Positions 21,397-32,815 of a stretch of 64,000 nucleotides of DNA are shown one piece after another (position 1 is the first letter of the stretch; each line of letters opens with the position of its first letter). A program made the position numbers and the translations under genes. The notes under the pieces are model-generated. The model made no database searches, was not told the DNA's origin, and saw only the letters and a program-made list of their open reading frames with translations. The DNA is from Daucus carota subsp. sativus (lineage: Eukaryota > Streptophyta > Magnoliopsida > Apiales > Apiaceae), in the NCBI RefSeq assembly GCF_001625215.2, contig NC_030389.2, forward strand, positions 2,392,930-2,456,929, written 5' to 3'.

Positions 21397-21720
21397 AAAT
21401 TTAATAAAAATGGCACTTTTTCTAAAAATTTTCACGATTTTACTATCTTTTGAAAAAATTACAAAAATATTAATTTATTAGAAAATATTTACAAAAATAT
21501 GGTATGCAACCAGATGCAACTTAAGTTTATTGGCCCGCCAGGGGTTGAAAATATAGTTGTATCTGATTGGAAGTACGGTTCTATGTGTTTGCAACAGATT
21601 GCATATAATATTTTCGTAAATATTTTTATAAGTTTGATAATTTTATAAAATATTTAAAAAAGATGTAGTATCTTTGTAAAAATAATTTTGTACTTAGATA
21701 TTTACGAGAAAAATCCCTTT
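21397..21720. mobile_element. MITE of the GTTGCA-rich family
   Basis: Same ordered blocks as 10990-11315: TGGCACTTTTTCTAAAA, GATTTTACTATCTTTTG, TGCAACCAGATGCAAC, GGCCCGCCAGGGG, TTTGCAACAGATTGCAT, GATGTAGTATCTTTGTAAAA and TTTACGAGAAAAATCCC. Non-coding. Confidence 0.65.
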
Positions 21721-22079
21721 TTTATATTACAAACAATTATCGGTTATAAGAACACATTTTTTTACAAACACTTTCTCAACAATTTCAATAAAAGGATTTT
21801 TAATACTATGTTAGTACAATATATCCAACGATTATTTTCAAATCTTTTTAAAAATTACCAGTTCCATATACAACATATTTTTAATAAAATCTTAAATAAC
21901 TTTCAAATACCTCTGTACAACCTCTGGTGTGTAAAGAAATATGTTCGTTTTCCGTTAATTTGAAAAGTTAGTGCTCTAAAGTCAAATGTATACATTTCTT
22001 TTGGGGAAAATGTTTGCTTTGACAGTTGATTTTGGAAAAGTTAGCCAAACGTTAAAATAGTCCGATCTCGCATCTCTTG

Positions 22080-22808
22080 GAGGGCGTAAAATGATCCGGG
22101 TGATCTTGGGTACCTCTCTGCTTAAGTACCGAATTATATTATTTTTAGGTTGTTCAGATTTAAGTTCGGGATCATTTTATTCAGATATAAACCGATCCCT
22201 GGTATTTGAGATTTGGATCTGAAACGGATATGATCCAGTATCGTATTTTCTATTTTTTAACCGGGTAGTTTATGATCCATCAAATATGAGCCGGATATGA
22301 TCCACTAACATTAAATATCATTATTATTTCAGTTGTTCAAATAATCATCATTTAGTCTAAGTAAACATAATATTATAAGTATAATGATTTTAAATTAAAA
22401 CTTATAGTTATATGTTGGTATATAACATTTATTAAATATATATGAATATAATAAGCATGATCACATTAAATAAATCATATTTTATGAAGATATAAACTTA
22501 AAAAAGATATTAAAATTTTATAAAATGATGACTATTTACTTGCAAATATGATGGTGTTAAAATATAATATGTATATGAGTTTGAAAAGAATATGAACTGT
22601 GGATCATATTCGGTTATTCGGGTAGAACCACATTATGAAAATTATATGAGACTGAATCTGAGCGGGTATAGGTGTGCTCGTATTCGGGATCATATATTAT
22701 ACGGACTTAATTTTTACGCCAGATTTGGATCGTTTTCAAAATGGATATGAGACATTCGAGCCGAATATGAGCCGAGACACCGGATAGTCCGTATCGATTT
22801 ACAACCCT
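22080..22808. mobile_element. hAT-like MITE with GATCCGG-rich ends
   Basis: The left end AGGGCGTAAAATGATCCGGG and the inverse of the right end AGGGTTGTAAATCGATACGG are similar. The flanking interiors are full of GGATATGATCC and GAGCCGGATATGA-type words, the usual make-up of this plant MITE class. Its right end has been duplicated in tandem (see next entry). Confidence 0.5.
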
Positions 22809-23792
22809 GCTCTCCTGTGCGTTTTGTGCGCTGTGTTTGATTTCATTTAAGAAATATTTGTTTTTTTAAGTTAAAAATTTATTTATAAAATGAAAAAATG
22901 TTTAAATTATGTATATTTTTTATATATACAATTTATTAGGTATAAAAATATGAATATAATAATAAAGTATTATATCATCTTATAATGATTTTATATATTT
23001 TTATAAAATCAAATTTTTAAAGAAGAGTCAACCAATAAAGTTCGGATTTTCTAACATATTTTGAAGAAATTAGACTATAATTTTTCGCACAAATGATACG
23101 AATAATCTAATTCTAGTTTATAAACCAGAAACTAGAAAAAGAAACATCTGTTAAACACGCCCGATAACTTTTTAAGACAAGATGTACATTAAAATAATTA
23201 CTTTCAAAATATTACTCTATTGAATAAAAATAAAATATTCAAAATTATTAAAATTCATGGATCGTTTTCAAAACGGATATGAGACATTCGAGCCGAATAT
23301 GAGCCGAGACACCGGATAGTCCGTATCGATTTACAACCCTGCTCTCCTGTGCGTTTTGTGCGCTGTGTTTGATTTCATTTAAGAAATATTTGTTTTTTTA
23401 AGTTAAAAATTTATTATAAAATGAAAAAATGTTTAAATTATGTATATTTTTTTAGATATACAATTTATTAGGTATAAAAATATGAATATAATAATAAAGT
23501 ATTATATCATCTTATAATGATTTTATATATTTTTATAAAATCAAATTTTTAAAGAAGAGTCAACCAATAAAGTTCGGATTTTCTAACATATTTTGAAGAA
23601 ATTAGACTATAATTTTTCGCACAAATGATACGAATAATCTAATTCTAGTTTATAAACCGGAAACTAGAAAAAGAAACATCTGTTAAACACGCCCGATAAC
23701 TTTTTAAGACAAGATGTACATTAAAATAATTACTTTCAAAATATTACTCTATTGAATAAAAATAAAATATTCAAAATTATTAAAATTCATGG
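22729..23792 (+). repeat. Recent 532-bp tandem duplication
   Basis: Unit 1 is 22729-23260 and unit 2 is 23261-23792. Both start ATCGTTTTCAAAA and end AAAATTCATGG. They differ by only a handful of substitutions and single-base indels. The left boundary is inside the hAT-like MITE. Non-coding. Confidence 0.95.
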
Positions 23793-25000
23793 GTGAAAGA
23801 CTGCAGTCAACTTAACATTTTTATGTAATTAGATTTTTCAAAGTAAAACATACTTTCATCGCCATAATACATTTTTTTAGTGTTTTTCATAACTGTCAGT
23901 GTAATACAAGTATGCTTGGAAGAAGTTCAATTTATGTTATTCATGCCCCAGACACACATCAAAATGACAGCAAGAATGAAGGACTGCTACTGTCAAATGG
24001 TTGACAACAATACTACATAATACAGACAGTTGCAGGTCACGACAGACAGTTTGTATCTGACAACAACATTGGATGAAGCTCCACACACAACAAGTTTTCG
24101 CTCGCATGACAGCATGAGTTGTCATTCCTAACAGAAGCGTACTCAGGAAGTCACTATCATTCCAATCATTGTTTGACAGCAAATTCTGATGTCTTTATGT
24201 CACTGTCATCGGAGATTGGATTTGATCCTTCATCAAGTCAACTCGGTGGCAGATAAAGATGTTCAAGGTTCAGGGATGCTGCTGAAAGCTGTTTTTGTAG
24301 CACACCTGCAAAGTCTACAACAAAAGCTCAAAGATACACAAAAGTAGTGGACAACCGGCTGAAAGGTGTCAAGTCACTATCCACTGGAATTCGCAAAGTT
24401 CAAAATAGAATGTTCCTAAGTTGCTTTTCATACGAAGTAATATCTGTTTGATTAGCATTTTAGGAAAGTCACATGGGCTATAATCTACAAGTACCCGCAA
24501 AAGCAAAATCTACTTGTAGACTTACAGAACCCGTGATGACTGTGATATGTTTACTCTGATAAATATATAGGAAATATCACATTCTGTAAAGAGCAAAGCA
24601 CGCAAGAGCAAGAATACTAATCTGTATCTCTTGAGAATAACTGAAGTTCAGAAACTCTTTTTTGAGGTTGTAGCAAAACAACGAAATAAATAAACCATTT
24701 ATTTTGTGAAGTTAAACCACTGTGTTCTTCATTGCTTTCATCAATATCTACATGTAAAATTAAATCTTTTATTTGTTGTTGAATTAAGATTTGAAATTAT
24801 GAGTATTGCATTGAACCCCACCTTCTACAATACATCCCAGAACTCGAATCATTTTCTATTTTTTAATATTTGAGGATTGCATAATTTCTCAAGCAAGTTG
24901 AAAAAAAACAGGATGCCAACATAATACTCACGAATGATTATGTTTGTTTATTAAAGAACCTGACTCGAATCGATTTAGTTTGCTAGCGAGTTTGAATTCT
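23793..25000. other. Gene-free; possible LTR-like remnant
   Basis: The stretch around 24530-24760 (TATCTCTTGAGAATAAC, AAACTC..TTTTTTGAGGTTGTAGC, TTGTGAAGTTAAACCAC, GTTCTTCATTGCTTTCATC) resembles the R-U5 part of plant Copia LTRs. I cannot define ends, target duplication or a partner. No coding frame is supported. Confidence 0.25.
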
Positions 25001-25072
25001 AATAAAATTTTGTTTGACAAGGAATTTTAGTTGAACCGATTTTTTTTATGTTCAACTCATAACTGAATCGTA

Positions 25073-25627
25073 GTGAACTCCTCAAATTTAAATAGCACTC
25101 TTCTTCAACCACAGGCTAATGGATATAGAGTGACTTCCAAGGTAAAGTCCCAACCAAACACAGTTAAGATGTTCGTTGATGCAACTAGTTTTGAAGATAG
25201 GTTTGAAGTTGGTTTCGGAATGGTCACTAAAGATTTAAATGGAAGATTGATAGAAGCAAAAGTCTTGACTAAGTCAGAGTGCATTAGCCCAGTTCTTGCG
25301 GAGGCCCCCTTGAGCTGGATTGATCAGAAGAAATGGTTATCAATTACCCTGAAGTCTATTTGCTTGGTTGTGGTTCAAGCCATCAGGTCTGCAACTTCAA
25401 TGTGGTCTCATTTTGGAGCGATTATTTCAGAATGTCAAAGTTTTATGCAGCGTCTAAACAATCTTCAATTAATATTTGTCAAACGGTCTGCAAATATGAT
25501 TGTCCATCATCTTGCTAGGGAATCGTATTTATATTCAAGTCGTAGTTTTGATAGGCCGTTTATTCCTAACAACATTCAAGCTTGTATTGAGATAGATTTT
25601 TTTTTTTTTGACAGAGTATTGAGATAG
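25073..25627 (+). pseudogene. LINE-type RNase H-like domain relic (RVT_3 type)
   Basis: The frame contains the block order of the RNase H-like domain found at the end of plant LINE polyproteins and in domesticated copies: KMFVDATSFED, GFGMVTKDLNGRLIEAK, ISPVLAEAPLSW, VVVQAIRS, IISECQSFMQRL, FVKRSANMIVHHLARES. The first Asp (VDA) and the Glu (LAEA) are present. The third acidic residue, normally in a TDC..VVQAI block, is replaced (KSICLVVVQAI), so the domain is probably inactive. There is no upstream reverse transcriptase. The 3' end runs into an A-rich/T-rich retroposon tail region. Confidence 0.75.
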
Positions 25628-25631
25628 ATTT
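25584..25631 (-). mobile_element. Tail-only retroposon insertion with 16-bp target duplication
   Basis: GTATTGAGATAGATTT occurs exactly at 25584-25599 and 25616-25631. Between them are only 16 bases, a T run ending GACAGA. Read on the minus strand this is TCTGTC followed by poly(A), a severely 5'-truncated retroposon whose tail is nearly all that inserted. Confidence 0.75.
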
Positions 25632-25944
25632 AAGTTAATAAAATATCTAGTTTTTCGTCAAAAAAAAAGTTTTTAATTTTATTATTGGTTTTTTCTATTA
25701 TATCTCTTGGGCATACTTTTTTCTTGTACTTACTAATTTTATCATGTTTTTTTAAATTAATAAATATTCGATAAAAAATTTATATAACATAAAAAAATAT
25801 ACATTGAATTTGTTCACAAACAACTCGAAATCGACTCGATGAATACAAGTTTGAACAATATAAAACGGTCCAATCTGCTAAACAATCAAACCAACTTAAA
25901 TTTCAAAAACTTAGCTCGCATCGTTTACGTACATTATATATATA

Positions 25945-26190
25945 CTCCCTCCGTCCTCCCTCCGTCCACCAGATAATTTATATTTACTGTTTACACACAT
26001 TTTGAGATTTCTATAAAATATTGTTTAATAACGTTTTTTAAAATTATTTTTTTGAATGAAAGTTTAAACATAAAAAACTTTTATTCAGGGGAAAAATTTA
26101 AAAAATATTCTAGAACTATATTTTATTAGAGCCTCGAAATGCATGCCAAAAAGTAAAACATAAAAAACCTGCTGGGATAGAGAGAATAAT
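25945..26190. mobile_element. Stowaway-like MITE remnant
   Basis: It begins ATACTCCCTCCGTCCTCCCT with CCCTCCGTCC repeated, then AATTTATATTTACTGTTTAC. The right side (CTGGGATAGAGAGAATAATA) is only a weak mirror. Ends eroded. Confidence 0.45.
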
Positions 26191-27035
26191 ATAAATTGAA
26201 TTATAATATAAACAATTATAACAATAAAAATGAAAATATTGTATGATTAGAATACAATGGGAGGTGATCATTTATGTAATAAAATTTATATTGTATATAA
26301 TATAAATTTTAATTATTTATAATAATTTATTCAAATATTTTATCAACTCTTTAAAATATATAAATTCTAATATTCATATTATTTAAAAAGGTTTTAATAG
26401 CTCTAAAGTCGATTTTAAATAATTATTCAAAATTATGATTTATTTTAATATAAAATAAAATTTTCTTAAATACATTCAATTATCAAAAAACAATTTCAAA
26501 AATACAAAGTATACGAAATACATACGAATTTGATAAGTTTTCCTCATTTTGGATTTTATTTCGGCCCTGTTTGGAAGTTAGGGGTTTGGGACAAAATTAG
26601 TGGTTTGATGTGTTTTAAAAATTTAAACACTAAAACTCGTTAATATTAGTGTTCGCTAATTAACAGAGTTAAAGAGAGGTTTGAATTCAAAAAACTAATT
26701 TTGAAAAAATTATTTTGAGTTGAAAATTTTATTTTTTATAAAAAAACATATCAATCAACTAATTTACCGAACAATCTTACAAAAAACAGTTAATTCAATA
26801 ATTAAAATATCAAATTTAATCTTCTAATCAAAATATATAATTTAATCCGTTAACCAATAACCGAATAATTTCGAAAGAGGTCCTTTGCTTGAATCGATTG
26901 GCTTTCAGTCCGGTTCAAAAATTATACTCTGCAAACTAGATTTGCAACCGCGTTTAACCTCCTCGTTACCCCCTTACCCGCCAGCCGCCCATATCGGGCC
27001 CCGAATTTCTCGTTCTCTTACATTTCCCAAAATCA
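26191..27035. other. Upstream region of family copy A
   Basis: AT-rich sequence with one MITE-like end (GGCCCTGTTTGGAAGTTAGG, about 26573). The last 150 bases before the ATG are more GC-rich and CT-rich, as plant 5' UTRs often are. The 93-codon frame 26885-27166 is not the family frame. Confidence 0.35.
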
Positions 27036-27038
27036 ATG

Positions 27039-27194
27039 ATGTTTGGTCCGAAGGAATTTTGCATGATCCCACCTGTTATAATGTTTCAAGCTTGTTGTAT
27101 ATACTATTTCTACTGCAACAGAGGCATGTACTATTACCACGGATCAAACGTGATCAAGAAGATTAAGGATTTGATTGAGAAGATCTGGTCTGAG
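27039..27194 (+). CDS. Family copy A, exon 1 (single-helix N-terminus)
   Basis: ATG at 27039 (another in-frame ATG sits at 27036) opens exactly 52 codons, MFGPKEFCMIPPVIMFQACC...DLIEKIWSE, then the donor GAG|GTACTT. Length, phase and sequence match exon 1 of copy B (MFDWKEFLMILPVVLFLAWC...HLIEKIWSE), with the conserved N-terminal helix and the KIWSE end. This frame differs from the longer open frame over the same bases, so it is supported by homology and not by ORF length. The next family exon 2 on the same strand is at 32816, in phase, giving a predicted 309-residue protein across a 5.6-kb intron that carries repeats and a decayed LTR element. That joining is an inference. Confidence 0.65.
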
Positions 27195-27441
27195 GTACTT
27201 TTACAGTAACTTAATCTGTACTTTAACTTTAATTTTTATCTTAATTTATTGTGTTTCTTGACTTTGTGTGTTAATGCATCTTGATTAACTGTCTATGCTA
27301 GCAGCTCATGCTATAAAACTAAGACTGCCCTATAGTTTAGTTAATTTGAGATCTTGTGAACCCGGGGACCTCGCGCAGATTGTCCTAAATCCCAATTATA
27401 TCTGCAAGGATTATGACTTATGAGTTAAGAACAAAGCCACC

Positions 27442-27545
27442 ATTAGAAGATTTATGGTTATTATGTCTTTGTTTTTCCACCGTTTCTTCCCTCTTGCCTT
27501 TCAGATGTCCCGGAAGGGAGTATGTGCAGAGTGCCAGAGCCTCCC
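27442..27545 (+). repeat. Intron segment duplicated at 32385-32480
   Basis: CTTTGTTTTTCCA, TCCCTCTTGCCTTTCAGATG and a following GGAA..TATGTGCA block recur at 32395-32465. Each copy looks like a splice acceptor (TTGCCTTTCAG) followed by exon-like sequence, but no family protein continues from either. Confidence 0.6.
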
Positions 27546-27594
27546 TTCTGTCTTCATAGGAGGATTATGGGATACAAAAGTAGTCTAAGTTACG

Positions 27595-28080
27595 GATGTC
27601 AATTGGGTCGGGTCGAATCCAAACCCGGATTTTTTAACCATACCTGAACCTGATTCGACGGATTTTGGATCATATTCGTGTATACTCGAAACCCGAATTT
27701 TTTCTTGATTTTATATGTATATCCGAAACCCGAAACTCAAACCCAAAATTGAAACCTGAGAATTTGAATTGATTAATACTTAACCATTAATCTTCAAATA
27801 CACTAACATTCCCTGATATGCATGATTATACATCACTAACATTTTAAATACATCAATTAATAACTATTTTTGAGGAAAAATTACACACATCTCATAACCA
27901 CACATTGAATGTTTATAACTGTCTCACTTATTTTTCGGCTATGTGGAAAACGATTTTTGATTGATAAACTACTGATGTATCATAATATACACATCTCATA
28001 ACCACACATTGAATGTTCATCTAGAAAAATTTCGTATGAGCTCATCTGCCTTCAGAAACTCATAACTTTTGAATCTTTTC
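27595..28080. repeat. hAT-like MITE end and 31-bp direct repeat
   Basis: GATGTCAATTGGGTCGGGTC and CAAACCCGGAT at 27596-27635 are typical of a plant hAT-derived repeat, but a right end is not clear. Further on, ACACATCTCATAACCACACA plus TTGAATGTT occurs at about 27885 and again at about 27987. Confidence 0.45.
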
Positions 28081-29300
28081 CAAGAACATATTACTTGTTT
28101 TAATTCCAAATTTTATTGCAAACTGCTAAAATATGGAGGTTTTTGATTTTGGTTGGACAAATTTTAACAAGCATAATAATGTGGGATTTGTGATTTTAGG
28201 GTTGGGGGGGCTTCAGACATGTAAATTAGAATCCAGGTGGAGTTTTGGGACCATTAATGGGTACAAGAATTCTGTGGGATGTAAGAGAAGTCGCATGAAT
28301 TGTCCATGTAAGGAATTGGGTATTATTTAGGGAGCACAAGCAGTGAGTAGATTCAGTCCAACTTGTGGGTTAGAACAACTAAAACCTTTAAACAACTTGA
28401 CAATGTGTTGTGAAAGATATTTATATCTTATTGAAGTAGTTGGATTGTGCATTCAAGGCAACTTGAACAGTTGACATAAGAATTTACTTGATACACGTTT
28501 CAGCAGAGGAGATGTTTGTAATGACTAGCTACTGAAAACATAAAGATGCAATTAATGTAGCTAAAGCAGATCAAATATAACCCGATCAACAACACAGGAT
28601 CTTACTGATATGCAAATTAAGGTTGAAGTTTATAGCATGATGATGTAAATAATTGAAACTAACTTTAAATCTTTCCTCTCTTGACAAAAAGATCTATCAA
28701 ACAAATAAGAATTGCAGTTTATTAAATATGTTAATGTTAAAATCTGTTGGTGGGAATTGATCTTGTTACTCGCTATGTGCCGGGGTAACAGCTCCACTAC
28801 GGAATTAAGAGGATACCTGCTTTGAAGTTGCATTGCTAATGAAAAGCACAGAAGTTGAGCATAGGTTTAGAACACTAGAGGAACTTTACTTTGTTAATAA
28901 TGAAACAATTATGTTTGACAAAGCCAAACCAGCACATTGGTGCATGCCACGTTATCGAGAATATTGGTATGTGACTATAAATTAGCAACCCTTAAGAAAA
29001 TCATCTATGGACTGTAGTTAAGCACGTAGTCTCGTAGAGCTTACGTGGTTAAATGTTGCTAAAATTATGACATATACCACAGTTAAAATGAATAAAATCT
29101 AACTTTAAAATTGTAAGATATATGGACTCGTGCGTCTTATCATTATGATATAAAGAGATAAAAGGACTGATAAATGCAAGCAACTAAAGATCCACACTAA
29201 TCTATGATAACATTAACAGATTGAAAAGGCTTGATAAAAACTGTTATCTCACGTACCTGTATATGATTGAAATATATGAAAATGGGACTTAGTTCCACCA
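28081..29300. other. No gene supported
   Basis: Within the proposed long intron of copy A. The short frames (28133-28330 plus, 28833-28630 minus) show no recognised domain. Nothing else seen. Confidence 0.35.
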
Positions 29301-31860
29301 AACTCTCGCTCTACTGTTTCTCTATTTAGAATTGTCTTTCTCTGCAAGGTATAACATCTGTGCTCTATTCTTCTTTGGTTCTGCATCTAAAAACCTGTAT
29401 CTAGCTTTGAATTCTAGTGTTTCTGCCTTGGTTCTTACTCTAAACTATAAAAACCAACAAAAATAAACTGAAAACTATCTCAGGAATCATTGATTCCTGA
29501 CAAATTGGAACCAGAGCTGTAAATTATAATCAACTACTGCTTCGTTTGTTTTGTGCAAATTTAGGCGAGTTGAGTGAGCCAAGAAGTTCAGAGATCTCAG
29601 TTGAAAGTTCAGAGATTTGTTCATATCAGTTTATGTGCGCTGTTCCTTGGTTTCTCTCACAGAATCCATGTTGAATCTGTGTTGCTTCTGCTTGCTGACG
29701 CTCGTTTGGATCTAATTAGTTGTTATCAGTTGTGTACTTGTGTTAAATAGAGAAAAGTACAAGTAGCAAATTTGGTACTGTTTTGTTGAAGTACAGTATC
29801 TAGTTGAAAGAAAATATACATTATTTTTTCGAGGTTAGGGGGGGCTCTAGCATCCCCTAGCCCCCCTCTGGTTCCGCCACTGGGAGTAACTAAAGCGTGA
29901 TTGTTGTGTTAGAACTGAGGTGTTGGTGAATCGTGAAAGTTTTTGTGTGTGGGTTGACTTGTTGTGCAAGTTTTGGTGTTGTGAGAGTTATGAAGGTATT
30001 GAGGTTGTGAGAAGTGAAGTAGTGTGTTTACTGTACTGTACAGAGGTGTGAAGTTGAGAAGTGTACTCTTTTTGTAGCATACTTAATAGTTTTACTTGTG
30101 GTTGATATGGAGGAGAGGACAAAAATAGTATATCACTAGTGGTTTTACTTGTTCCTCAGCAGTGCTTTTCAGTTGTGCTTGTTTGATCTGCTGGTTGTGT
30201 CTATTAATGCGATATCAGTTGTTAAGTTGTATTGCTTCAGTACTTGAATTACTTGGATAAGGCCGTGATTGTGTGTTGAATTAATTGTTCATTGTTGTTT
30301 GGAGTTGATTTGGTGTGGATCAGTTGTGTGTGAACATGTGATTGGCTGGAGTGTTGGTGAATCAGTAGTGAAGGATTGTTTATAGTACTGTTGTGCTCAG
30401 TCTTTGTAGTGTTATGGCTTATTTGTACAATTTAGACTATGCTGAAGTATCAGGACCGGAAGATAGAGCCTATAATGCACTTATGCATGATGTACAACAG
30501 AAGTTTCTTCTGCACAAGGAGCGTACCCACTCTAGATTACAGAAGATAGAGGAATGATTGAGGTGGCTATGCAGAATTTGAGGCTGATGAAGGGTATGAG
30601 ATTGAAAAATCAAGACAGAGGATGTTATTATATGTAACGAGGGAAAACATGATGAAATTATGTCTTTTCAAATGGTTAAACAGGAGAGATTGCGTCATCT
30701 CAAGCCTGTATTTCCAAACTTTGAAGTAGGATCAGGAGTCTGTGAAGCTTTTGGCTCGGGAAACAAGACAAGAGAGCGGCCAAATCTTACTTAGAAAAAT
30801 GTTGATTAGAAAGTGGAACTTATAGATGCACGAAAAGAATATGGAAGTATTTATGGACCTTGCACCTGCTGCTTGGGAAACTTACATAGGGTAACCTATC
30901 TATGATGAAGAACCTAGGAAGGTCCAGGAGTGCAGAGAATGAGTTCATATTAGCAGCAGCCCTAAAAGGGGGTGACCCAAACTTTTCTAATTCCTCACCA
31001 TGTGAAATCACTAGTGAAAGATTAGAAGAAAGTGATGATCCATTTGCACACATGCAAGTGACCACTCAGAGCAAGGAATATAGTTGTAAATGCAAAGTTT
31101 AACACCTAGCCAGGTAGAAGAGAGGATGACTGAGGAACTATGCCCTTACTTCACTGAAGTTGAGAGACCTCAACATTGTTGCAAGCAAGTCTGTCATTTC
31201 ATGATGAGACCGGAAAGTCAAATTCCAAGCATAAAATTTACCAAAGCTAACAAAAGCCGGGTACTTGTAGGTTCAGAAGATGAGGGTCTTAATTGACATG
31301 GGATTTTTAATTTCAGATGAGAGTGCAGGCCATAAAACTGTGGATGAAGCTTACCAGAAAGCTAAAAATCGGATAGATCATGTTGAGGTGGCTAAGGGCA
31401 AGGATAAAAAATGTGGAACTTAAAATTGCTTAAGTGAATGATCAAAGGAGCTGGGCAAATTGTCAAATAAGGAAGTTGTTTACGATTTGAAGCCAATGCT
31501 GGAATTTGATCCGGGTGGTTATGTGTAAAACACCAATTCAATTGGTGTTACTAAAATGTTTGAAGGATAAGACATGAAGTGACACTTGATGAAGTTGCCA
31601 AGTCAATCTCAGCTGGCAGTCAACCTGAGTGTCGGCAGGATCTTAGTTTTGATTTTCTTGCAATAGAGCAGAAATTGGAGGAACCTTCTCACTTGCAGAA
31701 CATGTTTATCATTGAGCATGGGAATTATCTAAATTACAAGGACAGAATATTCAAAAAGTAACTAATGGGTTTGATAAACTTGTTGGCGAGATTAATCAGA
31801 AGCATGTTGACTGTATGATAGTCGAGATGAGGGTGATAACCTATAATAAGTACAGGTACA
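29300..31860 (+). mobile_element. Decayed LTR-retroelement-like insertion (LTR end, primer site, broken frames)
   Basis: At 29502 a segment ends GATTCCTGACA and is followed three bases later by TGGAACCAGAGC (29506-29517), 10 of 12 matches to the tRNA-Met primer site TGGTATCAGAGC. This suggests the end of a 5' LTR whose start I cannot place. Downstream, an ATG at 30414 opens 47 codons (MAYLYNLDYAEVSGPEDRAY...), and further coding-like but frame-broken pieces run to about 31760 (PSQVEERMTEELCPYF, DEVAKSISAGSQ). None is recognised as a named gag or pol domain, so the element type is open. Confidence 0.35.
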
Positions 31861-32075
31861 TTGTGTTGAGCTCAAACTGTCGATTTATTTTCGAATTTAA
31901 CATTTTATTTTTAAGACTGATACAATTTCTGAAAACGGTGTTTCAAATGAGACCGAAAATTCGAGAGTGTCCCGGATGATATTGGTGTGAAGTGAGTGTC
32001 CAATTAGATAATTAACCCATAATATTTCATTCTCTTCTCTTATACTCAATTACTACTGTATCTTGTACTACACTC

Positions 32076-32080
<5 letters not shown>

Positions 32081-32136
<56 letters not shown>
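32081..32136. repeat. (TA)n microsatellite
   Basis: A TA tract of about 56 bases. Confidence 0.95.
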
Positions 32137-32140
<4 letters not shown>

Positions 32141-32384
32141 GGTCTCCATAGAACTTTACTCATATATATATATGGAAAGGAAGATGACTGATGCTTTATT
32201 ACTGATAAATTAAAAAACTGAATCTCCTAATTTGCCCTAAACTTTTAGCAACGTTAACGATACTATTTCACGGAAGGGTACAAAAAGTGGCGCCAAAAAA
32301 ACCAAGAGGGTGGACACTGCAACTATCAATATCAGGACATAAAGTGCATTTGGTAAATAGCAATGGGTTGCATTTTGCAATTAA

Positions 32385-32480
32385 CTCTTATTATCTCTTT
32401 TGTTTTTCCATCCCTCCTTCCCTCTTGCCTTTCAGATGTTCCTGAAAAAATTATGTGCAAAATCTTCCGGCCAGTTTTAA
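32385..32480 (+). repeat. Second copy of the 27.4-kb intron segment
   Basis: TTTTGTTTTTCCATCCCTCC, TTCCCTCTTGCCTTTCAGAT and TATGTGCA repeat the segment at 27442-27545. Its presence 370 bp before exon 2 suggests that the intron was partly duplicated, or that insertions now separate two formerly adjacent copies. Confidence 0.55.
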
Positions 32481-32815
32481 TGGTATTGGGTTTTTTATTA
32501 GAGGGCTGTTTCTTTGGGGTGAGTCATTCCCTAATTCCGCATGAATTGACATCTGGAATTGGTATAACTATAAGTATTCTTGCTAAGTTAAAAGTTGTGG
32601 GCTGAGTAGTTGTAGAGGAGTGTCATCTGGCGGATTTCCTTTGTAGTCCAGTAGAGTATTAATAATGAAATAGTTACTAAATTAGTAAAAAGAAGTAGAT
32701 TCGATATGGAAACCTATATGCTCAGATATCATGTTGAATTTATTGTTTTTTGTTGTATCTAGAATGGTTCTGCATCTATATGATTTGATAATTGTCATAC
32801 TTTATTTTTTTTCAG

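Noticed and set aside
26885..27166. 93-codon plus frame at copy A exon 1
   Set aside because: The family homology is in a different frame starting at 27039 and ending at a splice donor.
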